Positions 22,389-30,096 of a stretch of DNA of 36,100 nt are shown piece by piece. A program made the position numbers and the translations under genes. Within the stretch, counting starts at the first letter, position 1. Each line of letters begins with the position of its first letter. The notes beneath the pieces are model-generated. The model searched no databases. It was not told the origin of the DNA and worked only from the letters and a program-made list of their open reading frames with translations. The DNA is from a virus, in the IMG/VR virus record IMGVR_UViG_3300031600_000013, positions 1 through 36,100 of that record; one strand, 5' to 3'.

Positions 22389-24008
22389 GTGGATCCGTCC
22401 ATGTTAGCAAAGATTGATGAGTTGACCCCTAAACTCAACCCGTTAATCGTGGAAGGGTATTCTACGCAATGCATGCGTAATGCACTGGCTTACATCGATC
22501 TTATCTTTCGATGCGCGCAAAGTGGTTTTCCCAAAGGCATGAAGTACTTAGGTGACCGTGCGCGGGTCGCCACCCCCAAAGAGCAGTACGATGAGATGAC
22601 CCGCAAACGGTCGTCCAGTCCGATGTTCGAAACCGCTGAGAACTATCTGTTCCTGGCTAAGTTCTTTTTCGAGTACGACGGAGAAGTCATTGACCGCAGT
22701 TTGTTTTTGCCGTACTTAGAACCTGCAAACATCTTTAAATTGCGAGGATCTACCTACATGCTGTCGCCTGTGTTGGCGGATAATGGGTTGTCAGTGAGCT
22801 TTGACCACATCTTTGTGGCGTTGCCCCGCAGTAAGTTGACGTTTTATCGTGACATTCATCACATTCGTGTGAATGGGGTTACTCATTCCAACATGGTGGC
22901 CTGGTCTAACTTTTACAACAAAAAGATAGACAATAAGAAAAAGATCACCAACGCCAATCCCTCTTTGGCGCACTACCTCTTTACTCGTCACGGGTTGCGT
23001 GGGGCGTTCAGTAAGTTTACTGGGGTCGAGCCCGTGGCGTTATTGGACAAGTCAGATCCTGAGACGTACCCCCAAGAGGAGTACGTGACGTGCTCCTCGA
23101 ACGGCCTGATGCCCCGTGGGTGGAAAGGTCTGTACGGATACAAGCCCACAACACTGCACATGATCTTCCACAAGAAGGACTTTGACGAGTCCGTCGAACG
23201 GCTGACGGCTGGGTTTTTCTACATTGTAGACAACTGGGCCGACAAATTCAAAGTGGAGTACTTCTACAACGCGGAAGATGAGGCGTGGTTGTGGCGGGAG
23301 ACGTTGGGCAACATTCACTTCCCCGAAGACTTACTGGGTAAGCGAGTAGATCACATCAACACGCACATGGCGTCGGTGGACACGTACGTGGACAAAGTGG
23401 CGATCGATGACCTTCAACGTGAAGGCATCTTAGTCAACGACATCTACGATTTGTTCTACGTGATTTTAACGCAGATGGATCGCATCATCTCCACCGCGAA
23501 CACCGATGTGGGGACCATGTACGGTAAAAGACTGTCCGTGTTGTACTATGCATTGGGCAAAGTCAAAGACATGATCTTTAACTTCGCGTTCGTGCTGCAA
23601 CGCAGTGACAAAGTCAGCGCCAAATCAATCTTAGACCTGATGCGCACCCGTGATAACGGACTGCGTACCCATGAAGGTGGCAACCTGCTGCCTAACCGAG
23701 GTCACGGTGAGGTGGAGTCCGTGTCCTACCCTGGGGACAACATGGCGTTCAAGATCACCACGAATCTGGTGCTTCAGAAAAACGCCACCACCAACACCAA
23801 CGCCGAAGTCAGTCCGGATCATCCCGACCAGCACCTGCACAGTTCCATTGCTGAAGTAGGCTCCTACATGGCGTGCCCCAAGTCCGACCCCACCGGACGC
23901 AGTAAGCTCAACCCGTTTGTGCAAGTGGATTCGGATGGGTTTATCGTGCAGCAAGAGAAGTACAAAGCGTTACTATGCAGCGTTCAAAAAGACATCCGTC
24001 GCAACTAA
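22389..24008 (+). CDS. large conserved-type protein, 539 aa, possibly a phage RNA polymerase subunit
   Basis: GTG at 22389 follows AAGGAG (22376-22381), an alternative ATG lies at 22401. It is soluble, with no signal peptide and no membrane segment. There are many aromatic-rich helices and strands, for example LFLAKFFFEYDGEVID, LPRSKLTFYRDIHHI and GLYGYKPTTLHMIFHKKDF, and a Ser/Gly-rich region EGGNLLPNRGHGE. Its size is close to phiKZ gp68, the lineage-specific subunit of the non-virion RNA polymerase. That is only a size and context guess because I see no diagnostic motif. It lies between a tail-anchored protein and a low-complexity protein. Confidence 0.35.
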   Translation: MDPSMLAKIDELTPKLNPLIVEGYSTQCMRNALAYIDLIFRCAQSGFPKGMKYLGDRARVATPKEQYDEMTRKRSSSPMFETAENYLFLAKFFFEYDGEVIDRSLFLPYLEPANIFKLRGSTYMLSPVLADNGLSVSFDHIFVALPRSKLTFYRDIHHIRVNGVTHSNMVAWSNFYNKKIDNKKKITNANPSLAHYLFTRHGLRGAFSKFTGVEPVALLDKSDPETYPQEEYVTCSSNGLMPRGWKGLYGYKPTTLHMIFHKKDFDESVERLTAGFFYIVDNWADKFKVEYFYNAEDEAWLWRETLGNIHFPEDLLGKRVDHINTHMASVDTYVDKVAIDDLQREGILVNDIYDLFYVILTQMDRIISTANTDVGTMYGKRLSVLYYALGKVKDMIFNFAFVLQRSDKVSAKSILDLMRTRDNGLRTHEGGNLLPNRGHGEVESVSYPGDNMAFKITTNLVLQKNATTNTNAEVSPDHPDQHLHSSIAEVGSYMACPKSDPTGRSKLNPFVQVDSDGFIVQQEKYKALLCSVQKDIRRN

Positions 24009-24044
24009 CCCTGAAAAAGACCGCACCACCATTAAGGAGATATC

Positions 24045-25967
24045 ATGTCCTGGAACACCAATCAACCCCCTCAGGCTCTGCCTTTTCCGACAGATTACGT
24101 CGTTCAAGGATCCTGGATCAACAATCCGATGGGGAACCCGCCACAGTGCCCATTGCCTGCCCCTGGGGCGGCAGAGGGCATAGAACGCAACATCCTAGGG
24201 GCACTGCTGGAGTATTTGCAAAGCCAGTCTAACGTATCCCCTGTGCGGTGTTTCACCTACAACCTATTGTCGTACACCGAGTACAACAACCAAGACTTCA
24301 CCGCGCTTCTGAACACAGTACTGATCCTGACCGGTGCTTTGTTAGAGAGCGGTCAGTTTCAACGCGGATCCCAGGCGGCTGAGTTTGCCGTGGCCCGTAT
24401 GGTTGATTACCAGTACGTGCAAATTGCCAAGAAGTTCACGCCCCTGCAAGACATGGATCCTGAGCTTGGAAACATCGCTGGACAGATCGAGCAAATAGGG
24501 GGCGAGCTGGGACAGATGATCAAAGGCTATACCCAACAACTGCAGCAACAGCAGCAGCAGCCCCAGACCCAATGGGGGTCGGGTCAGCGTGCCCCATCCA
24601 GCAATGATCGTTTTGGGGGTCAGCGTCAAGCCCCCCAGGATAATCCCTGGGGCAGTAAACCCCAGCAAAAGCAACAACCGCAACAGATCAACACCGACAT
24701 CTTCAGTTCTGTCAAACCCAGACAGACTCCCCCTGAACCTGTAAGGAGCAGTCCCCCCATGACCAACACTCTGTTGGATTTGTACGGCGTAACAGCGCCG
24801 GCTGACACACCTCCCGCACCCACTCAAAGGGGGCGTGCACCGGCACCGGTGGCACCAAAGACTACTGGGCATCCCACTGGCAACACCGTACACGTGCAAG
24901 AAACCCCTAACAAGGAAGCACGGTGGGTGGTGAACAGTGATAAGACCAAGCCGGTGTACATGAAGCCGACGGCGTCCACCAAAGGTCGCCAGAACTTACT
25001 GTACGACCGCACCACTCACAAACCCGCTTACCGCATCGAGGGTAACCTCGTACAAGCCAGCATCACTGAACGTGAGACCCCTATGTCTGCAGGATACGAA
25101 TTACACGAGCTGACCTTCCGCAATAAAAACGACGGTTTGTTTGCTACGGAAATCCGCAAGCCTGTCGGTGAGGTTTACAATCGCGATCGATTGCTCAAAG
25201 CCACGGATGAAGAAGTCGGCGATCTTATCCCCTACTACCAAGAGAGTCACAGTGGCGGTAAGTTGGACGATACGGCGCTGTTTTCCTTGGCCGCGATGCA
25301 CGACTCGATTGACGAAGAAAACGCCGTGCTGGTGCTGTCGTACAAAGAGTCGCAGACCATTATGACCAACGTGAATCTGAAAGTTGAACTGGATACGTTG
25401 CGGGATACGCACGACATGGCCTCTATCCGCGATCGGATCACGGCTATTAAGAAAATCAACGTGTATCTGGGTGCGTGGCTGATGGACAGCATGACGGGTA
25501 TGGTGAATAAGATCTTAAAAGAAGACTACGCGTTGGACGACACCATCGACTCGTTCGAAGAAGACGCTTCGGATTTTTATCAGTTGGTTGGGGGTGACGT
25601 CACACAAGAGCTGGTTGAGTCGTTAGAAGATCGCATCCGTACGCGTTTGGATGTATTGATTGGTAACGTAGGCTACCTTGAAGGCAGTAAGGATGAGTGG
25701 GGGATGTGCACACTGACGCACACGCACCTTATCTTGGATTTGCCAATGACCGTGGAGCAGCTGGAGTTGTCGGGCAATGAGGCCATTGGGCGTGTTACCC
25801 GCACCACTGCGCCCGTGCTGCATCGTTTGATTGAAGGAGCGGTTGGCGAAAACGCCGATCACTATTACTGGTTGCGCACCCTGGACGGCACCATCGTTGA
25901 GGCAGTACCCGCACCCGGTGGATCCAGCGATTGGATCTTAGCGGTTCGTGATCACCTGGGGCAGTAG
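24045..25967 (+). CDS. large protein with Q/P-rich linker, 640 aa
   Basis: ATG at 24045 with GGAGAT upstream. The N-terminal domain (1-160) is a helical region. Residues about 164-300 form a low-complexity linker: a CAG/CAA-coded glutamine tract (LQQQQQQPQ), then proline, serine and arginine. The C-terminal domain (about 320-640) is alpha/beta with repeated acidic helices, for example YALDDTIDSFEEDASDFYQL. Long flexible linkers of this kind join domains in virion proteins or scaffold-type proteins. It is the last gene before the terminator at 25972, and it is probably co-transcribed with 22389. I do not recognise a family. Confidence 0.6.
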   Translation: MSWNTNQPPQALPFPTDYVVQGSWINNPMGNPPQCPLPAPGAAEGIERNILGALLEYLQSQSNVSPVRCFTYNLLSYTEYNNQDFTALLNTVLILTGALLESGQFQRGSQAAEFAVARMVDYQYVQIAKKFTPLQDMDPELGNIAGQIEQIGGELGQMIKGYTQQLQQQQQQPQTQWGSGQRAPSSNDRFGGQRQAPQDNPWGSKPQQKQQPQQINTDIFSSVKPRQTPPEPVRSSPPMTNTLLDLYGVTAPADTPPAPTQRGRAPAPVAPKTTGHPTGNTVHVQETPNKEARWVVNSDKTKPVYMKPTASTKGRQNLLYDRTTHKPAYRIEGNLVQASITERETPMSAGYELHELTFRNKNDGLFATEIRKPVGEVYNRDRLLKATDEEVGDLIPYYQESHSGGKLDDTALFSLAAMHDSIDEENAVLVLSYKESQTIMTNVNLKVELDTLRDTHDMASIRDRITAIKKINVYLGAWLMDSMTGMVNKILKEDYALDDTIDSFEEDASDFYQLVGGDVTQELVESLEDRIRTRLDVLIGNVGYLEGSKDEWGMCTLTHTHLILDLPMTVEQLELSGNEAIGRVTRTTAPVLHRLIEGAVGENADHYYWLRTLDGTIVEAVPAPGGSSDWILAVRDHLGQ

Positions 25968-25971
25968 GTCA

Positions 25972-25998
25972 GTAAGCGGGGCATCGAGTCCCGCTTAC
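25972..25998 (+). terminator. hairpin terminator, TTACGCC tail
   Basis: Stem 25972-25980 pairs with 25990-25998 (9 bp, 9-base loop). The tail reads TTACGCCCC (25995 on), one or two letters off the TATGCCG motif. It ends the 21164-25967 unit. Confidence 0.75.
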
Positions 25999-26029
25999 GC
26001 CCCCCACCACCCATAAGGAAACCCACGCA

Positions 26030-26896
26030 ATGGATACGTTCAATTACACCGGCGTAGGCTCGCGCATCACGTCCGAAGAAATCTGCAAGGTCTTCACGTA
26101 CTTAGCCTCAGAGATCGCCACCCGTGGTGGACGCTTGCGCTCAGGTCACGCGGATGGCCCTGACATGGCGTTTGAGCACGGAAGCCCCTTACGGTTAGGG
26201 GATGGCAGCGGTTATAACGCCCCACTGGGGCGTGAAGTCTATCTGCCCTGGAAGAAGTTCAACGGTCGTCGTAAACACTACGACCCGTTTGGTCCTGAAA
26301 CCGATCAGGACAACGACGACGAAGGGTATTATGTGCCCGATGGCCACTGGCCGACGTACGCAAAAGCCGAGCAGATAGCCCACTCAGTGATCCCCTGGTG
26401 GGACAAGATCAAACCGTCCCATCGGCGCATGCACACCCGGAACGTGTACGAGGTACTGGGGATGGATCTGCAGCAGCCCAGCAGGGTGCTGATCTGCAAC
26501 GCCAGCCTGGACGGCAAAGGTGAGCCTAAAGGCGGCACTCGTACGGCCATCAAGGTCGCCGAACAGCACGCTGTCCCCGTGTACAACCGTCAGAAATACG
26601 AATCCGACGACACCTTTATTGAAGCGGTGCTTGAATTCTTGGTGAAGTACCACGAGTTCGAAGCGACCAAGGCCAGTGCACTACTTAAAAAGTCCACCAC
26701 CCCCAATCAAAAGGAACCGAACCATGGCACAAGTATCGATCACCGTACTATCGGGACGCAACCTGGACACACTGACCCGGTCCCTAATGACAATCCTTCA
26801 GCACGAGATGACCGTACTGAACCAGATGCCGGGGCATCAAGTGCCCTTGTGGTCACACCAGACGCACCTGCCACAACTGGACAAACCCATCCCTAA
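26030..26896 (+). CDS. SLOG/DprA-like nucleotide-binding protein with overprinted tail, 288 aa
   Basis: A Rossmann-like fold of the SLOG superfamily (DprA-related): a first strand-loop NYTGVGSR (5-12), GGRLRSGHADGPD (33-45), which resembles the phosphate-binding GG.L.SGGA.G.D, HTRN (135-138), VLICNASLDG (153-162) and GGTRTAI (168-174) near the end. Such proteins bind nucleotides or nucleic acid, and some sense signals. The domain ends near residue 215. The remaining tail (about residues 222-288) is low complexity, and its last 58 codons run in a different frame across the start of the next gene. The tail may be real or a lost stop codon. Confidence 0.7.
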   Translation: MDTFNYTGVGSRITSEEICKVFTYLASEIATRGGRLRSGHADGPDMAFEHGSPLRLGDGSGYNAPLGREVYLPWKKFNGRRKHYDPFGPETDQDNDDEGYYVPDGHWPTYAKAEQIAHSVIPWWDKIKPSHRRMHTRNVYEVLGMDLQQPSRVLICNASLDGKGEPKGGTRTAIKVAEQHAVPVYNRQKYESDDTFIEAVLEFLVKYHEFEATKASALLKKSTTPNQKEPNHGTSIDHRTIGTQPGHTDPVPNDNPSARDDRTEPDAGASSALVVTPDAPATTGQTHP

Positions 26897-27143
26897 ACTG
26901 AAAGCGTACCTGGGGATGGACAGCGGCCCCAAGGATACGGCTGAGATGCTCACACAGCAAGGTCAATGGCGTACGGTGTACGTCGACAGACCCCAATGGC
27001 GACAAGCCGACGTAGAGCGCTTCAGAGCCTTCATGAAGGATCATTGTGAACACATGTTCATGACGCATAGGTTAGAGGAGGGCGCGCCTCACCCGACCTT
27101 AATAGACAGCAACACAATCTACGAGGTCGGCACCGATGAGTGA
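26724..27143 (+). CDS. unknown protein, 139 aa
   Basis: The ATG at 26724 has AAGGAA at 26711-26716, and it is preferred to the upstream frame opening at 26676. It overlaps the previous gene by 173 bases in another frame. It is mainly helical, with VSITVLSGRNLDTLTRSLMTI at the N-terminus and a Trp/Arg-rich middle (QWRTVYVDRPQWRQADVERF). No motif is recognised. Its stop overlaps the next start (ATGAGTGA), so they are coupled. Confidence 0.6.
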   Translation: MAQVSITVLSGRNLDTLTRSLMTILQHEMTVLNQMPGHQVPLWSHQTHLPQLDKPIPKLKAYLGMDSGPKDTAEMLTQQGQWRTVYVDRPQWRQADVERFRAFMKDHCEHMFMTHRLEEGAPHPTLIDSNTIYEVGTDE

Positions 27144-27441
27144 AACCACTACGCATTACACCACGATCGCCACGACCGGTGAATCGGTCGTAGATGCTGA
27201 TACGTTGGCCCGTGCGTATTCTCACGCCATCGTATCAGCAGAGCTGCTGGAGAAACTGCACGAGAGCAGTTGTTCTCGATTGAAAATGGACTTAAGCGCT
27301 GCTCGACAAAAGATTGGTAAGCACCACTACCGGCAGTACAAAAGCAACAACGAACAACGGGATCCCAGCGAGGATGATCAGCGTCATCTAGATGAGCTGA
27401 CAGAGTCCTTAATGCACAATCTGTTCCCGACTGAGGTGTAA
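27136..27441 (+). CDS. small helical protein, 101 aa
   Basis: ATG at 27136 overlaps the previous stop by 8 bases. The product is all helix: an early segment (DADTLARAYSHAIVSAELLEKL), a basic centre (SRLKMDLSAARQKIGKHHYRQYK) and an acidic C-terminal part (EDDQRHLDELTESL). It may be a small coiled-coil partner of a larger protein. It is not recognised. It is followed by the bidirectional terminator at 27443. Confidence 0.55.
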   Translation: MSETTTHYTTIATTGESVVDADTLARAYSHAIVSAELLEKLHESSCSRLKMDLSAARQKIGKHHYRQYKSNNEQRDPSEDDQRHLDELTESLMHNLFPTEV

Positions 27442-27442
27442 A

Positions 27443-27500
27443 CGGCATAGCAGGAGGGCTTTACGCCCTCCTGCACTTATGCCCTTATCTTATTTTTTTG
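27443..27500. terminator. bidirectional terminator, TATGCCG on both sides
   Basis: Stem 27450-27459 pairs with 27465-27474 (10 bp, loop TTTAC). GGCATA (27444-27449) can also pair with TATGCC (27478-27483). On the plus strand TATGCCC and a T-run follow; on the minus strand TATGCCG (complement of 27443-27449) follows. It separates the 26030-27441 unit from the convergent portal gene. Confidence 0.9.
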
Positions 27501-27504
27501 TAAG

Positions 27505-30084
27505 TTAAACGTCTAGCTCGTCGTCCTCGGGTGGGACGACATCGTCACCCCCGCCGGCATCGTCGTCAGCAGCAGGTTCCTCCTCCTCGCCTTCTGATGG
27601 AGCTTCACCTTCTTCCTCATCGATTTCACCATCGCCCTCGGCCTCTTGACGCTTACGCTCTTCCTCCTCTTCTTTAAGGCGGCGCTTCTCCTCGATCGCC
27701 TCCATCTTCTTCAGTCGGTTGTGTTCCAGTTTGTCCATTTCCAGCAGGTAATCAAACAGGCCTTTAGACACACTCTCCGCGTGAGTTTTCAGCTCATCCA
27801 TCAGAGGTATCTTTTTATCCTCGTGATCAAAGGTGACCATCTCATCCAGCTCGGTCATGATGTTGTTAGAGCGCATGTACCGGCGCATGTACAGCGCTTT
27901 GATCTGGGCTTTGATGTTAGGGACCAGATACTCCAACTCTTTCATGTCGTCGGAGGTGAACATATCACCCGACAGATACCACTCCAGCGCATCGTCGATC
28001 ATGCCACTTTGCATGTTGACCGCCTCAGACTGGTTCTCCACTGTGGTAGTGTCAGGCTTAGGTAGACCCACCGAGAACGAGGTGACGAATTTGGCCACCA
28101 GCTCCTCGTCTGACATGTCTTTGAAAATCTCCGCTTCCCCTGCCTGTCTACGACCATTGGTCACGATCTCAGACAATTCTTGCAGCAAAGCGCCGGAGTA
28201 ATGCGTGTAGATCTGTAGGTGACGAGTCAGCTTAGCACAATACTGCGTTTGGTAGTTCAGAACCCGCTTAGACAACAGCAGATCTCGACGTACGACGGAC
28301 GTTGCCAAATCCAGCGATGACGCCTGATCCATCAGATCGGGGGATAGCCCCAGTCCGAGGTACTGGCGGTTTTTCATCTGCTCTTCCAGATCGCTGTCCG
28401 GCATGGTGATGTTGGAGTTGAAGTTGTCGATGTTGACTTTGGTGTCCGGTAGGTCTGGGTGGCCTGTGGTTTTCACCTCCACACCTGCACGTCGAATGTA
28501 ATCCACGATGTTGACGGGGTTAGGTTCGCCAATAGGGAAAAACGGGCTGCGGGAGTTCAGATACTCCTGCACCACGTACTCTCGGAGTTTCTCCGGATCG
28601 GGTTCGGTGCCGTCAAATTCAATTTCCAACATCGTCCGACCAATGGAGTTGCGCATCATGCCCATAGTGGATGAGAACATCAACATCGCACGGATAGAGC
28701 CTACGATCTTTGTAGCCTCGATCAGCGACTGCCCAATGCCTTCCTCATCGTAATGAAACGCAAAGTACGAAACAAACTCCGAAGGCATAAACAGAAGCTG
28801 CGTGCCTTTCTGAGCCAACGCCCGAGAAAACATGAGCCGATAGACTTCCTCGCGCATAGACACTTCTACGCCGTCTTGATACAAGCCGTTTTTAAGTCGG
28901 GTGATCAGTTCTTTCTCGATCAGATGAGAGTAGACTTTAGCCGCAGCAGCAGGGTCGTCGTTGTTGTTAAACTGATCCACACCGTACCAAGACCGAGCCG
29001 TCTTCTGGATCAGTTCGCTGACTTGCGATTTGGACTTAAGTTGGGTCTGCATCATGGCGTAATAGTTGGTGGTCCGAGCTTTCTTTATGGGATGACCACT
29101 TTCATCCAGCACGATCCAGTAGCCTATGTGATTGGTCGGATCGCCTGGGGTGTGCACGGGTATGACCGCTTCCATAGGCAGCTTCATGACGGTCGCTAAG
29201 TCGTCTTTATCAACGTTAATCATACCCGGGTCGGTGAGCGTAACCAGGTGTTCTGGGTCGTAGTATCGGTGAGGGGACTTGACGTCGTCCGCGCTCATGC
29301 GTGTGTCTTTTTTAGCTTCCATGGACGCTTTGTATTTGGTCGACGCGTAGCGGTGCATCATGTTTTGATTGCGCAAACGTTTTTGCAGCGTCGGCACCAA
29401 CAGTGTCGCTGGGTTATCGGTGACTTTTAGGTTCAGTATTTTCTCAGTACTGGTGGTGGTCAACTGATTTGAGGATTCGTAGGAAAACAACGACTCCATG
29501 GTCGGCTTTGCGTCTTCTTTGGATCGAGCGTTACCCAGAATACCCAACGACCTACGCATCGAGAAATCGTTGGCCAAGTGGGCGGACACAGCCTCTTGAG
29601 CGATGGACGTGTTGGAGTTAATAATGCTGGTTAACTCAGACTCCGGGATGATAGCCCGGATGGAGGCTCCTGTCTCAAACAACGCTTCCTCTAGGATCGA
29701 TGACAGCTCGTCCTGTATTTTATAGTTTGAGGTGAAGTGAGTCTCTATGGCTCGCAGCAACTCACCCGCCAAAGGATGGGTATCAAACGGTTTGTTCACC
29801 CGATACGTAAGCTCTGCGCTTTGCAGATCGTGTGGGGATAAAACGGAACTGACAATGATGTGCTTGGCCAGATCCAGATCTGGCAGCATCTGACGCAGCG
29901 AGTGGCTGTCGTTAATGGACCCAGCAATTTGATCGGTCTTGTTTTCGTACTTGGATTTGTTTAAATCCAGGGTGGTTTTAGATCGGGTCTCGGGATCCTT
30001 GACCAAATTGCCGATTAACTTCTTGGCCGTTGGGTCATCGATATACAGACCTTTTCTCCGAGTTTTTTGAATAGCATCGTTCAT
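27505..30084 (-). CDS. portal-like protein, 859 aa
   Basis: Forms the dodecameric DNA channel at the capsid vertex. Size is very close to phiKZ-group portal proteins (about 860 aa), and it is the only candidate near the capsid gene. It has an extended N-terminal region, a long central part with clip/stem-type helices (EFVSYFAFHYDEEGIGQSL followed by helices with IEATKIVGSIRAM), and a C-terminal charged coil (KRRLKEEEEERKRQEAE) with a very acidic tail (about 800-859), typical of internal or flexible ends. The ATG ending at 30084 has AAGGAGT close before it. It diverges from the gene at 30097 by 12 bases. Assigned by length, layout and context. Confidence 0.65.
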   Translation of the reverse strand: MNDAIQKTRRKGLYIDDPTAKKLIGNLVKDPETRSKTTLDLNKSKYENKTDQIAGSINDSHSLRQMLPDLDLAKHIIVSSVLSPHDLQSAELTYRVNKPFDTHPLAGELLRAIETHFTSNYKIQDELSSILEEALFETGASIRAIIPESELTSIINSNTSIAQEAVSAHLANDFSMRRSLGILGNARSKEDAKPTMESLFSYESSNQLTTTSTEKILNLKVTDNPATLLVPTLQKRLRNQNMMHRYASTKYKASMEAKKDTRMSADDVKSPHRYYDPEHLVTLTDPGMINVDKDDLATVMKLPMEAVIPVHTPGDPTNHIGYWIVLDESGHPIKKARTTNYYAMMQTQLKSKSQVSELIQKTARSWYGVDQFNNNDDPAAAAKVYSHLIEKELITRLKNGLYQDGVEVSMREEVYRLMFSRALAQKGTQLLFMPSEFVSYFAFHYDEEGIGQSLIEATKIVGSIRAMLMFSSTMGMMRNSIGRTMLEIEFDGTEPDPEKLREYVVQEYLNSRSPFFPIGEPNPVNIVDYIRRAGVEVKTTGHPDLPDTKVNIDNFNSNITMPDSDLEEQMKNRQYLGLGLSPDLMDQASSLDLATSVVRRDLLLSKRVLNYQTQYCAKLTRHLQIYTHYSGALLQELSEIVTNGRRQAGEAEIFKDMSDEELVAKFVTSFSVGLPKPDTTTVENQSEAVNMQSGMIDDALEWYLSGDMFTSDDMKELEYLVPNIKAQIKALYMRRYMRSNNIMTELDEMVTFDHEDKKIPLMDELKTHAESVSKGLFDYLLEMDKLEHNRLKKMEAIEEKRRLKEEEEERKRQEAEGDGEIDEEEGEAPSEGEEEEPAADDDAGGGDDVVPPEDDELDV

Positions 30085-30096
30085 GGGTGACTCCTT

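Noticed and set aside
24536-24576. CAG/CAA tract as a microsatellite or CRISPR-like repeat
   Set aside because: It is a glutamine tract inside a coding region, with no spacers and no regular units.
24342-24899. 185-codon minus-strand frame opposite the Q/P-rich gene
   Set aside because: It mirrors low-complexity codons and has Leu runs produced by the CAG/CAA tract on the other strand.
27646-29199. Several plus-strand frames opposite the portal gene
   Set aside because: They have no good ribosome sites and break up where the portal frame stays open for 859 codons.
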